A stretch of DNA of 64,000 bases from Butyrivibrio sp. NC3005 (GTDB taxonomy: Bacteria > Bacillota > Clostridia > Lachnospirales > Lachnospiraceae): NCBI RefSeq assembly GCF_000424545.1, contig NZ_KE384207.1, positions 68,948 through 132,947 of the forward strand, in the 5' to 3' direction. The translations under genes and the position numbers were made by a program. Positions 54,535 through 62,915 of this stretch are shown here, piece by piece (within the stretch, counting starts at the first letter, position 1; every line of letters begins with the position of its first letter). Under the pieces are notes generated by a model. That model saw only the letters and a program-made list of their open reading frames with translations, was not told the origin of the DNA and ran no database searches.

Positions 54535-56307
54535 TTACATGCGCTCAGGAGCATCAAAACCTAAAAGATCAATTCCTGTCTCCATTACTCTAAGAGTGAT
54601 ATAAAGAAGTGCTATATAGCTCTCCTGTTTTCTTTCATCCTCTTCTGCCAAAATTCTTGTTTCATGGTAGAAACTGTTGAAATCATTTGCAAGAGCATAA
54701 ATATATGCACAAATTCTATTAGGCATAAGCTCTTTTGCTGCACTCTCAACTGCTTCTGAGAATCTTGTAAGCTGAAGATTAAGTTTTTTCTCATTGTCGC
54801 TTTGTGCAACATCAAGTTTTGCTTCCTTATACTTCTTACCAGTCTTAGCTTCGTACTTTGCCAAAATAGACTTAATACGAACAATTGTGTAAAGAAGGTA
54901 CGGACCTGTATCTCCTTCAAAAGAAGTAAACTTATCAATATCGAAAATATAATCCTTAGAAGGCTGATTGGACAAATCACCATATTTTATAGCAGAAAGA
55001 GCAACCTGATGAGCTGTCTTCTTTGCCTCATCATCACCTATCTCTGCATTACCTTCCTTGATACGCGCATACATCTGCTCATCGATTTCTGCAATAAGCT
55101 TTTCAAGACGAGGTACACCACCATCTCTTGTCTTAAATGGCTTACCATCTTTGCCATTCATAGTACCAAAACCTACAAACTGAAGATCAGTTTCAGGCAT
55201 TGCAAGCTTTGTCTTGTGAGCAGTACGGAAAACCTGTGTAAAGTGAAGTGACTGACGCTTATCTGCAACATAATAGATAGCCTGTGGATGATACTCATCC
55301 ATACGTTTCTGAATAGTTGCAAGGTCAGTTGTTGCGTAAAGTGCAGCTCCATCACTCTTTAAAATGATACAAGGAGGAAGCTCTTTGGAATCAGACTCTT
55401 CTGCTACATCTACAACCAAAGCACCCTGGCTTTCATGAGCATATCCGCCCTGCTTCATCATATCAACCATACCAGGAATGATATCATGAACAGTAGATTC
55501 ACCCCACCATAAATCAAAGCTAACATTAAGATTCTTATAGTTCTTCTTAAGGTCAGTTACAGATACATTCAAAATGTGATGCCACAAAGCTCTGTAACCT
55601 CTGTTTCCATCCTGAAGCTTCTTGGTTGCCTCAAGCGCTCTTGCCTTGAAGTTTTCATCTTCTTTGGATTTACCAGATGCTGCCGGATAAATCTCTTCAA
55701 GCTCAGAAAGAGTAAATGGAGCTTCTTTTGGATAACTTCCAGTATAAGAATCATCAAAGTATACAAGATCAGGCTTTCTTTCTTTAAGCTCAGTGATAAT
55801 AAGACCCATCTGAAGACCCCAATCACCAAGGTGAACATCGCCTACTACTTTATTGCCGGCATACTTTAAAATTCTCTTTAAAGACTCACCAATTACAGCA
55901 CTTCTTAAATGTCCTACATGCAAAGGCTTTGCAACGTTTGGTCCGCCGTAATCAAGTACGATTGTTGGCTCATGACCCGGAAGAGTCACACCAAATTTTT
56001 TCTCATGAAGCATACGTACAATGTAAGTGCGAACAAAATCTTTGCTAAGATTAAGATTCAAAAATCCAGGTTTTACAGACTCAACCTTCTCAAACATTTC
56101 ATTTCCAGAAAGCTTCTCACATACTTCGTCTGCAATCATAAATGGTGCTTTATGATACTGCTTGGCACCTGCCATTGCTCCATTACACTGATATTCACAT
56201 AAATCAGGACGATTAGATATTCCACATTTTCCAAGACTGCGGTCATATCCAGCTGCTTCAAAAGCATCTGAAACTTCTTTACTAATTAGATCTAATACTT
56301 TTTCCAA
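54535..56307 (-). CDS. argS: Arginine-tRNA ligase
   Basis: Class I synthetase, 590 aa. The HIGH motif is NVAKPLHVGHLRSAV near residue 130; the second signature is degenerate (FKTRDGG), as normal for ArgRS. An N-terminal Add-1 domain and C-terminal DALR anticodon-binding helix (ESYIALLYITLRVMETGIDLL) are present. A TTG start is chosen: it follows AAAGGAT by about seven bases and no closer ATG exists. No T-box is visible in the leader. Confidence 0.95.
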   Translation of the reverse strand: MEKVLDLISKEVSDAFEAAGYDRSLGKCGISNRPDLCEYQCNGAMAGAKQYHKAPFMIADEVCEKLSGNEMFEKVESVKPGFLNLNLSKDFVRTYIVRMLHEKKFGVTLPGHEPTIVLDYGGPNVAKPLHVGHLRSAVIGESLKRILKYAGNKVVGDVHLGDWGLQMGLIITELKERKPDLVYFDDSYTGSYPKEAPFTLSELEEIYPAASGKSKEDENFKARALEATKKLQDGNRGYRALWHHILNVSVTDLKKNYKNLNVSFDLWWGESTVHDIIPGMVDMMKQGGYAHESQGALVVDVAEESDSKELPPCIILKSDGAALYATTDLATIQKRMDEYHPQAIYYVADKRQSLHFTQVFRTAHKTKLAMPETDLQFVGFGTMNGKDGKPFKTRDGGVPRLEKLIAEIDEQMYARIKEGNAEIGDDEAKKTAHQVALSAIKYGDLSNQPSKDYIFDIDKFTSFEGDTGPYLLYTIVRIKSILAKYEAKTGKKYKEAKLDVAQSDNEKKLNLQLTRFSEAVESAAKELMPNRICAYIYALANDFNSFYHETRILAEEDERKQESYIALLYITLRVMETGIDLLGFDAPERM

Positions 56308-56394
56308 AACAAATATCCTTTCACATAATCTGACTTCTCCAGATAATACCTACTCTTATCCGGCACAGTTTATATTATTAAAAGCTTGTATATC

Positions 56395-56411
56395 AAGGCG
56401 AATTGCCTTTA
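56395..56411 (-). terminator. Short hairpin after the DUF3793 gene
   Basis: AAGGC-AATTC-GCCTT with AT-rich flanks, 60 bases beyond the DUF3793 stop. It is weak; a TTGATA/TATAAA pair for argS follows it on the minus strand. Confidence 0.35.
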
Positions 56412-56467
56412 ATCCTAATTTATAATGATAACGAAATCAGACATGTTAGTCAAATATAAAATAAAGG

Positions 56468-57031
56468 TTATTGTTTAATGCAGCTTTCTACTATTAGTTT
56501 TTCTAAGGAAACGCCATTTTGATGTGCTTTACTGTATATCTCTGTACATTTCTTATATTTGCTAAACGTTTTCATAGCAGCATCTATATCTCCGTAAACC
56601 TTCCAAAAACCTGTGTATTTCACTCCTTCGTCAGGACTTTTCATAAATCCTTTTACATCTTCAACCGGATATCCTAGAAAAAGGCCTATTTCATGAGGAA
56701 ATCCAGAATCCTGTGAAAGATGTTTTGCAAGCTGCGCCACACACATATCAGCATTATTGTAGGAATAACCTTTTTCTTTTAAAATACTGCATACTTCCTG
56801 ATTGGAAAAATCTTTCTTCAAATAATCAGGTCTATAAAGATAAATCAGAGCATATTTAGGTGCATATTTAATTGGAATCATTCGTAAACCTTTTTTAGAA
56901 AGTCGATCATTAAATTCTCGAATTTCCTCATTAAACCTGGCTCTATCATCATAATCAATAGTAAATAAACTACCTGTTTTTATTCCGGCAAGTGTTGGTG
57001 AACATAATCTCACAAGTTCCTGATCCCCCAT
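56468..57031 (-). CDS. DUF3793 family protein, probably iron-regulated
   Basis: 187 aa. The sequence LCSPTLAGIKTGSLF at the start, a middle segment with LIYLYRP, and FPHEIGLFLGYPVEDVKGF match my memory of DUF3793, a clostridial family often placed near iron-transport or flavodoxin genes. No catalytic motif is known. It has a Fur-type operator in the leader and the ribosome binding site GAGGAGG. It stands alone here, without a transporter. Confidence 0.8.
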   Translation of the reverse strand: MGDQELVRLCSPTLAGIKTGSLFTIDYDDRARFNEEIREFNDRLSKKGLRMIPIKYAPKYALIYLYRPDYLKKDFSNQEVCSILKEKGYSYNNADMCVAQLAKHLSQDSGFPHEIGLFLGYPVEDVKGFMKSPDEGVKYTGFWKVYGDIDAAMKTFSKYKKCTEIYSKAHQNGVSLEKLIVESCIKQ

Positions 57032-57061
57032 AACGGAATCCTCCTCTTGAAAAAATATTTA

Positions 57062-57076
57062 TGATAATGATTATCA
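57062..57076 (-). promoter_or_regulatory. Fur box
   Basis: TGATAAT-G-ATTATCA is a perfect 7-1-7 Fur operator. It lies just downstream of the -10 of the DUF3793 promoter, where bound Fur would block transcription when iron is plentiful. Confidence 0.85.
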
Positions 57077-57085
57077 TTTTTACTT

Positions 57086-57114
57086 ATGTTAGCACCAGCT
57101 AACACATTTTTCAA
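57086..57114 (-). promoter_or_regulatory. Sigma-A promoter of the DUF3793 gene
   Basis: The minus strand reads TTGAAA, 17-base spacer, TAACAT with TGC before it. The spacer region holds a second dyad, TGTTAGC-TGGT-GCTAACA, which overlaps the -10. Confidence 0.65.
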
Positions 57115-57285
57115 GAGAATGTTTCCTATATACGTAAATTCGTCACTAAAGTTGGCCATAAAATAGGAACGTGTTAAAAAGGAAATTTTAAGAAAAAACA
57201 CCCAATGGAGTTTTTTGTTATAACAGCTTCGTGCGTAAACTTTATTACATTTTGTGTATTATTATTTATTTATTAATTTATTCTA

Positions 57286-57315
57286 TTGACATTTTATGTG
57301 GATTAATTTTATAAT
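57286..57315 (+). promoter_or_regulatory. Orphan consensus sigma-A promoter
   Basis: TTGACA, 18-base spacer, TATAAT: both boxes are perfect. No ORF with a ribosome binding site lies downstream on this strand before the convergent acetyltransferase gene; the transcript would run straight through module B. Confidence 0.65.
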
Positions 57316-57379
57316 CATGACCATCTTGCGATTATATATAATGCTTCATGTATCTAAAAAATTCATTAGCATCTGCCAG

Positions 57380-57502
57380 ATTCTTGCCATAATTTAGGAT
57401 AATCATCAGCAAGAATCCTGCTTTGCAGGACAAAATTTCTCATGACGACAAATTTTGGTCTAGTACGGTTTTTGATTTTCCTGATGAAAACAAAAACCTA
57501 TA
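57380..57502 (+). repeat. Module B copy downstream of the orphan promoter
   Basis: The same four hairpins as 49932-50060 in opposite orientation. The closing hairpin is GGTTTTTG/CAAAAACC, a paired change from GGTTCTTG/CAAGAACC. Its right end supplies the stop codon of the minus-strand acetyltransferase (57498). Confidence 0.85.
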
Positions 57503-57938
57503 AATTTTTCTCCATCTTTACATGCGGTATCCCGTCTTCCATGAAAACATCAGATACTACTTCGAAGCCCTCTTTTGCATAATAACCTATTGCATATTGC
57601 TGGGCTTCAAGATATATTTTCCTTGCCTGTAACATTGAAGATGCAACGAAAACTCCTTTTTTGAGCATTTGCCCTCCAAGTCCTTTTCCATGCTCTAATG
57701 TTACAACTCTTCCTATCTGGGCAATTTTATCTTCTTCATTCTTCCAGAATACTCTAAGACATGCCGCCACTCTACCTTCATCATTGAAACAGAATACATG
57801 GAATGCATTCTGATCTTTATTATCCAGATCTTGATAAATGCATTCCTGTTCTGTAACAAAAATTTCGAAACGTGTCTTCAAAATCTCATATAATTCTAAT
57901 GTACTAAGCTGTGAAAAATGTTTTATCTGCCAATTCAT
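57498..57938 (-). CDS. ElaA-type GNAT acetyltransferase
   Basis: 146 aa. The N-terminal motif LSTLELYEILKTRFEIFVTEQ is diagnostic of the ElaA group, and the acetyl-CoA loop is IGRVVTLEHGKGLGGQML. The substrate is unknown. It starts four bases before the end of the upstream tldE gene, so the three genes are likely co-transcribed. Its last codon and stop overlap a module B repeat. Confidence 0.88.
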   Translation of the reverse strand: MNWQIKHFSQLSTLELYEILKTRFEIFVTEQECIYQDLDNKDQNAFHVFCFNDEGRVAACLRVFWKNEEDKIAQIGRVVTLEHGKGLGGQMLKKGVFVASSMLQARKIYLEAQQYAIGYYAKEGFEVVSDVFMEDGIPHVKMEKNL

Positions 57939-59242
57939 TCTGAAGTCTTTCCTGAAATTGTAACATTTCCAATTTCAATATAAGGCATGACCATTGTTCC
58001 GTTGCAAACCTGCTCTTTTGATATCTTTTTGATATTCTTTACCATGTCAAAAAGGTTTCCATTTATCATAGTTTCAATAACAGCACCTTTTATTTCTCCG
58101 TTTTCAACATAGAACGAATTCTTGGCAACTCCTGAGAGTTCTCCGTTTACACCAGGCCTGCCGCAGGATACACCGCCAACTATAAGACCTTTTTTGATAC
58201 TCTTTATCATATCTTTAACAGGCGTATCGCCAGCTTCGACTATAAGGCTTCCTGATGTATTCTCTGCTCTGTTAACTTTGCATTTATTAGCAGCATACAA
58301 TGAAGTAGCAAAGCACTTAAGAACACCTTTGTCAATAAGTGTGTAATCCTTGGATCTGAATCCGTCTGCTGTATGAACTTCATGCTGCACAATTCTACTA
58401 TCTGATGGTTTTGAACTAATAGTGAGCATAGGTGACGCAACCTGCTGCCCTATTTTATCAATCCATACACTTGTTTTATTAATAAGTGTAGAATCAGACA
58501 CAGCATTCATCATCAGATATCTAAGCATTTGTGCTCCGCAGTCCGGGGTAAAAATAATATCACCGTCAAACTTTTCAGAAATGCTCATTGGATTAAGTGA
58601 ATTCTCTGTATCCTCCAAGTCTTTTTCGATATTTCCTATTGTGATAAGTTCTTTATCTAATGAATCAAAAATAGCCCATGAACCGGCAATGCCTGTTGAC
58701 GTTTCACCATCATTTCCTGCAAATTCCAAAGATATTTCATAAAAACCATATTCCTCAATATCCTTAGTCCCATTGGTATTTCTAAACACTACATGAGCTC
58801 TAACATACTTTGTAAACATCTCGATAAGCTTTATTTTGGGATGCTTTGCTGCAATAGTATCAGACAGTTCCTTGGTTCTTTCCATAAGCTTATCAATATC
58901 TGGAGTTAGTACGCCATATTTGAAGCTTTCTTCATCCATACCAGGTGCAATGTCAAAACACTCATCTGCTTTTCCTGATTCTGTTGAAAGAAGTGCATCA
59001 TCTATAGCTTTGAAAATACTCTCTGTATCACATTTGTTAATAGATGCAGTTCCCTTTTTGTTATCCTTGATTACCTTAACGGAAAAGCTATCATCGAACA
59101 TTGTTCTAAAAAGAGTAAATTTACCATCCTTCATGGTGATTTCATGGCGCTCAACTTCACATATAGAAAAATCACCTTTTGTATTATTCTTAGTCTTTAG
59201 GTAATCGTAGACTTTATCTGATATTTCCTGTAAATTTGCCAT
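57935..59242 (-). CDS. tldE: TldE/PmbA, non-catalytic subunit of the TldD/E protease
   Basis: 435 aa. It belongs to the U62 family and shares the fold of TldD but lacks the HExxxH metal site; GGVSCGRPGVNGELSGVAKN is its conserved Gly-rich C-terminal segment. TldD and TldE form a heterodimer that degrades unfolded peptides and trims modified peptides such as microcins. The start is the ATG at 59242; GGAGG is too close to the ATG two codons earlier. It directly follows tldD. Confidence 0.9.
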   Translation of the reverse strand: MANLQEISDKVYDYLKTKNNTKGDFSICEVERHEITMKDGKFTLFRTMFDDSFSVKVIKDNKKGTASINKCDTESIFKAIDDALLSTESGKADECFDIAPGMDEESFKYGVLTPDIDKLMERTKELSDTIAAKHPKIKLIEMFTKYVRAHVVFRNTNGTKDIEEYGFYEISLEFAGNDGETSTGIAGSWAIFDSLDKELITIGNIEKDLEDTENSLNPMSISEKFDGDIIFTPDCGAQMLRYLMMNAVSDSTLINKTSVWIDKIGQQVASPMLTISSKPSDSRIVQHEVHTADGFRSKDYTLIDKGVLKCFATSLYAANKCKVNRAENTSGSLIVEAGDTPVKDMIKSIKKGLIVGGVSCGRPGVNGELSGVAKNSFYVENGEIKGAVIETMINGNLFDMVKNIKKISKEQVCNGTMVMPYIEIGNVTISGKTSE

Positions 59243-59244
59243 TC

Positions 59245-60630
59245 TCATCTTCCTCCGATTGTAATCTTACATTTTATGGCTGGTCCACCCATTGAAACAG
59301 CCATTGGCTGCTTTTTGCCACAAGTTCCTGAAGGACTCCAGGTAACTGTATCCGATACCATATCTACAGTCTTTAACATGTCAAATGCTACACCCGAAAC
59401 TGTAGTATCGAGAATGGCTTTTCCAAGCTTTCCATTCTTAATCTCATATCCAAGATTAATACCAAACATAAATTCGCCTGTAAGATCTGCCTGACCATTT
59501 CCGGTTTGAACAAGATAATATCCATCGTCAACAGAAGCTATCATATCTTCAAGCTTGTCTTTTCCAGGAAGAACAACGGTATTTCTCATTCTGATAAGAG
59601 GTTCATCTGAGAAAGCATATCCTCTTGCATTTCCTGTAGGCTTAACACCGTAAAAATTGGCACTTTCTCTATCATGCATAAAGCCTTTCAAAATTCCATT
59701 TTCAACAAGTACTGCATCTTGAGCTTCTATTCCTTCATCATCAACATAAACAGGAAGAGGAGCTTGTTTTCCAAAAGCTGTATGAGCATAATCCACGATA
59801 CTTACAAGTTCTGACGCAACCTTATTTCCTAAATTTGGTCCTGCAACAGAACCGCCCTGAACAAGGTCTGCCTCTACAGTATGTCCTACTGCCTCATGGG
59901 CAATCATACCTGCTACATCCGGGTGAAGAATAACAGTTTTCACGCCAGCATCCGCGTAGACACCTTCTGCCTTCATTGCAAGTTTGTTATGAAGTTCATC
60001 AATCTTCTCATATAAATCTGATAAATTACTGAAATTGTCTTCGATATGTCCAAATCCGCCAAAAGACTCAAAAAGTTCTAATGGCTGACCATCCTTGGAA
60101 GCCATGTTAAGAATTACATAGATAGTGCATCTTGGATATGAAACATGTCCATCTGCAGCATCAGAAGAAATAATAATTTTTTCCATAGTATCTTCTCTGT
60201 ATACTACGGTTCTGCTGAGAATATCAGTATATGTCTTTGCAATATACGCATCAATCTCTTTGCAGATGTCAACAAGCCTTTTCTGCTCGAAATCTATAAT
60301 CATTCTTGGTGATTTAATCATAGAGTATGGCATAGAAGGATATGCGTTTTTCTTCTCTGTATTATACTTATCTAAATATTTTGCGTTATTTGTAGCAGCC
60401 TCTACTACCTTTTTTACTGCCTCATCAGAATACTCTGAAGTGGAAGCAAATCCTGATGCGCCATTAAAATATACTTTGGCACAGATTCCGCTCTCCTCTG
60501 ATCTTTCATTCGCTACCAAATTTCCATTCTGAATTACAATTCTTCTATATCTACTCTCCTGCCCCCTAAGAACTGTCTGCATACTAGTTTCAAAGAGTTT
60601 CTTGTGCTGACTTAAGATATCCTCTATCAT
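59245..60630 (-). CDS. tldD: TldD, catalytic subunit of the TldD/E metalloprotease
   Basis: 461 aa. The zinc motif HEAVGH (in MIAHEAVGHTVEADLVQGG) is near residue 240. A C-terminal Cys-containing segment (GTCGKKQPMAVSMGGPAI) is conserved in the family. The GGAGGAGG ribosome binding site is seven bases before the ATG. It is first in the tldD-tldE-elaA-like operon. No ribosomal-peptide precursor gene is visible nearby. Confidence 0.93.
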   Translation of the reverse strand: MIEDILSQHKKLFETSMQTVLRGQESRYRRIVIQNGNLVANERSEESGICAKVYFNGASGFASTSEYSDEAVKKVVEAATNNAKYLDKYNTEKKNAYPSMPYSMIKSPRMIIDFEQKRLVDICKEIDAYIAKTYTDILSRTVVYREDTMEKIIISSDAADGHVSYPRCTIYVILNMASKDGQPLELFESFGGFGHIEDNFSNLSDLYEKIDELHNKLAMKAEGVYADAGVKTVILHPDVAGMIAHEAVGHTVEADLVQGGSVAGPNLGNKVASELVSIVDYAHTAFGKQAPLPVYVDDEGIEAQDAVLVENGILKGFMHDRESANFYGVKPTGNARGYAFSDEPLIRMRNTVVLPGKDKLEDMIASVDDGYYLVQTGNGQADLTGEFMFGINLGYEIKNGKLGKAILDTTVSGVAFDMLKTVDMVSDTVTWSPSGTCGKKQPMAVSMGGPAIKCKITIGGR

Positions 60631-60775
60631 CGCGCCTCCTCCAATATGTGTTTGTTTAACATAGGTACCTTCAATATTTTACCATTTTTTTCTGATAATA
60701 TCGCCTGTTTGTGGTCTTTTTTGCCATTATTTTCTTAAGTAGCTGTATTGGGATTAACATATCATTTTCTATACT

Positions 60776-60830
60776 CACGTAACTAGCAGTAAATGCTAGT
60801 TTCTGCATGAAAGTGACAAAAAATCATAGG
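60776..60830 (-). repeat. Module C fragment
   Basis: The hairpin ACTAGC/GCTAGT is a paired variant of the ACTCGC/GCGAGT hairpin of full module C, followed by the shared AAGTGACAAA-AATCATAG end. It lies next to module A copy 4. Confidence 0.7.
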
Positions 60831-60849
60831 TTCTTGTTTACTATAATCC

Positions 60850-60992
60850 GTTTTTCTGGTTTGTATATTTCGTCGCAGACACGCTTTCGCTTGATTATAA
60901 ACGTAATGGTACATAAGGTTCTAAAAAAACAGAACCTAAGTACCAACGTTTATAAACAGTTCTGCTCGTGAAATAGTACAAAACAGCAAAAC
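60850..60992 (-). repeat. Module A copy 4
   Basis: 143 bases. The long stem (TATAAACGT, GGTAC, GGTTCT steps) and the minus-strand GAAA hairpin are intact; the outer arms carry a mismatch (GTTTTTCTG/CAGCAAAAC), so this copy is the most decayed. Confidence 0.88.
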
Positions 60993-61083
60993 TCAACTAG
61001 TTTAGGTGAAGATAAATACTCTATAATTTTTTATCTAAAATATCCACAACGTACCAAGCAAAATTTGTGGTAATAAAAAACAT

Positions 61084-61130
61084 AAAAAAATGGAGCTGAA
61101 TACTAAGACTTAGTTTAACAGCTCCAAAAA
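61084..61130 (-). terminator. Terminator after the small membrane protein gene
   Basis: TGGAGCTG pairs with CAGCTCCA, with an inner ACTAAG/CTTAGT pairing; on the minus strand T7 follows. Confidence 0.8.
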
Positions 61131-61201
61131 TTTTGTAATTACTTAAAAATCGTATTCATATTTTATTATAGTAAACACTATATTCCACAATTTTTATTGT
61201 T

Positions 61202-61504
61202 CTACATCAAAGTCAATATCATTGATATTATAAATTTGCCAAAAGCTATAATTCCACTAATGATTAAGCATACAATAACACCCAATATAATAGTTCCCAA
61301 TATAGGATGATTCTCAAACAATTCAAATATCTCAAAAAACGTGACTAGTTTTTTAAAAATAGAAACAATCATTATAACCTCATCCAAGATTGGTATCGGA
61401 TCTGGCATAAAAAGATTTACAATAAAAATAATCAGTTGCAAAGGTAATGGTAATGATATATATATCAAAACAAGAATTCCGAAAACAATAATAACCACTT
61501 CCAT
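61202..61504 (-). CDS. Small membrane protein (100 aa, 3 TM)
   Basis: Almost entirely hydrophobic: segments near residues 3-32, 38-55 (weaker) and 68-98. I do not recognise it. The putative ribosome binding site GAGG is only two bases from the ATG, so the start is uncertain. It lies in a very AT-rich patch (61.0-62.9 kb) with other tiny genes, possibly a foreign insertion. The terminator downstream supports real expression. Confidence 0.5.
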   Translation of the reverse strand: MEVVIIVFGILVLIYISLPLPLQLIIFIVNLFMPDPIPILDEVIMIVSIFKKLVTFFEIFELFENHPILGTIILGVIVCLIISGIIAFGKFIISMILTLM

Positions 61505-61800
61505 AACCTCATTAAACCTGAATTATTCACGGCTTAATTACATTTACAGCCACAGCTGGAATAGCAACTAACAATGTACCTTGACAACGTAAAATTCTAT
61601 ATTTCTGATACATAGGGATAGTCTACTCTTTTTTAGGAGTAAATCCCGCCTGTTCTGGGTATTTCATTTCAATAGTTTGAATTATATATCAGTTTAAAGG
61701 AAGTTAAGTTGTCATGAATAATTCGGGTTTAATTAAAAAATAGTGCATTACCACAATTAAACTTGTGTAATGGTCCGTATTTACAACACATAGTTTCACT
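61505..61800. other. Gene-free AT-rich stretch
   Basis: It holds small hairpins only: TACTC-TTTTTT-AGGAGTA near 61624 and CATTACCACAA/TTGTGTAATG near 61747-61773, the latter a possible terminator for the gene ending at 61801. No ORF with a ribosome binding site. Confidence 0.35.
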
Positions 61801-61947
61801 TCAAATAATTGTTTGCTTCCAATTATGGGCACCTCCACTAGGACACCCCATCATACTAGGACGTTTCGAAGAATCACTCTGAATCTGCATACCACATTTT
61901 GAACAAGCCCATATACATGCTCTAAATCTTGCTCTAATTTTCACCAC
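61801..61947 (-). CDS. Small zinc-ribbon protein (48 aa)
   Basis: The GTG at 61947 has GAGAGG eight bases upstream and gives a 48-aa protein; a TTG 18 codons earlier is possible but lacks a site. CSKCGMQIQ and GCPSGGAHNW look like a compact zinc ribbon with Cys and His ligands. No family recognised. It diverges from the Xre regulator at 62133. Confidence 0.5.
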   Translation of the reverse strand: MVKIRARFRACIWACSKCGMQIQSDSSKRPSMMGCPSGGAHNWKQTII

Positions 61948-62132
61948 TTTAAACACCTCTCTTTCTGAATCATTCCTTTGATGTAGAACCTTATATGTCA
62001 ATTATATTCTCTATATCGTTAATTATCAAGCTCTATAGAGTTAATTTATATTTATAAACTTTCTCTTTCTTCTCTATAAAAATAATTTTATATTTAAATC
62101 TATGTTACCTTATCTATATAGAGGTATAACAT

Positions 62133-62447
62133 ATGAATGTTGGACAAAGAATCAAGTATTTTCGTACTCTAAAAGGATATTCTGTAAATAAACTTGCTAA
62201 TTTAAGTGGTATTTCTCAGAGTTACCTTCGCGCAATAGAAATAGAAAAGAAAAACCCTACAATCCAATTATTAGCATTATTATGTGAACAATTAGATATT
62301 TCATTGAAAGAGTTTTTTGAAGACGATGATGAGAACTCATTTTCTTCAGATCCTATTTTTGAAAAAATATACAAGCTATCACCACCTCAACGCAAAACCT
62401 TGGCTGATTTTCTTGATACGATTGTAAAAAAAGAAGAAGATAACTAG
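62133..62447 (+). CDS. Xre/SinR-like transcriptional regulator
   Basis: 104 aa. The N-terminal HTH_XRE domain is clear (GQRIKYFRTLKGYSVNKLAN, ISQSYLRAIEIEKKNPTIQ). The C-terminal helical tail (PPQRKTLADFLDTIV) could be a dimerisation element as in SinR. The ribosome binding site is GAGG eight bases before the ATG. Targets unknown; the divergent small zinc-ribbon gene is a candidate. Confidence 0.85.
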   Translation: MNVGQRIKYFRTLKGYSVNKLANLSGISQSYLRAIEIEKKNPTIQLLALLCEQLDISLKEFFEDDDENSFSSDPIFEKIYKLSPPQRKTLADFLDTIVKKEEDN

Positions 62448-62464
62448 AAGAAAACCTCTAACCT

Positions 62465-62507
62465 AAAGTCCCATAAGACAATTTCTTTGAATTATGGGAC
62501 TTTTTCT
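62465..62507 (+). terminator. Rho-independent terminator after the Xre gene
   Basis: AAAGTCCCATAA pairs with TTATGGGACTTT and ends in T5C. Confidence 0.85.
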
Positions 62508-62630
62508 TTATCAATGTCATAACTTTACTTAATAGATATACAAATTCAAAATAGTCTATTAGAACGTAGTTTCTCCAATAGTAAAATTCACTTGTAATAT
62601 AGCGCGAAATGCCTTATATTGATGTTAGAT

Positions 62631-62656
62631 ATTTTGTTAGCTATCGCTAACAAAAT
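62631..62656. promoter_or_regulatory. Perfect 10-6-10 palindrome
   Basis: ATTTTGTTAG-CTATCG-CTAACAAAAT. No T run long enough for a terminator on either strand. It lies ~70 bases upstream of the 31-aa ORF and could be an operator or an RNA hairpin. Confidence 0.4.
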
Positions 62657-62724
62657 TCAAATACAGCTATTCACATTGATTGTTTTACTCATCGCATAGA
62701 ATAAAGATAAGGATGGTGAGGGAT

Positions 62725-62820
62725 ATGATTTTTATTAAATCTTTGATAATATCGATTCTGATAATAGTATGTTTAAATACCATAAAAAAGAAGCTGCTAA
62801 GTCTCATAGACTCCAAATAA
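62725..62820 (+). CDS. 31-aa putative membrane peptide
   Basis: ATG at 62725, TAA at 62818. A single hydrophobic segment (MIFIKSLIISILIIVCLN) is followed by a basic tail (TIKKKLLSLIDSK). AGGATGGTGAGGG precedes the start. Size and charge pattern resemble type I toxin peptides or small regulatory membrane proteins, but no antisense antitoxin promoter is visible. Could be chance in AT-rich DNA. Confidence 0.35.
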   Translation: MIFIKSLIISILIIVCLNTIKKKLLSLIDSK

Positions 62821-62915
62821 GCGCTTAACAATTTACCTTTCTGGCTTTAAAATGATTGTTGGTACTAGTACTTACTATGCAATCACTTTATAAATTATTA
62901 GAAAGCAGAAATAAC

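Noticed and set aside
57010..57201. 63-codon minus-strand reading frame upstream of DUF3793.
   Set aside because: It covers the promoter and Fur box and overlaps the DUF3793 start.
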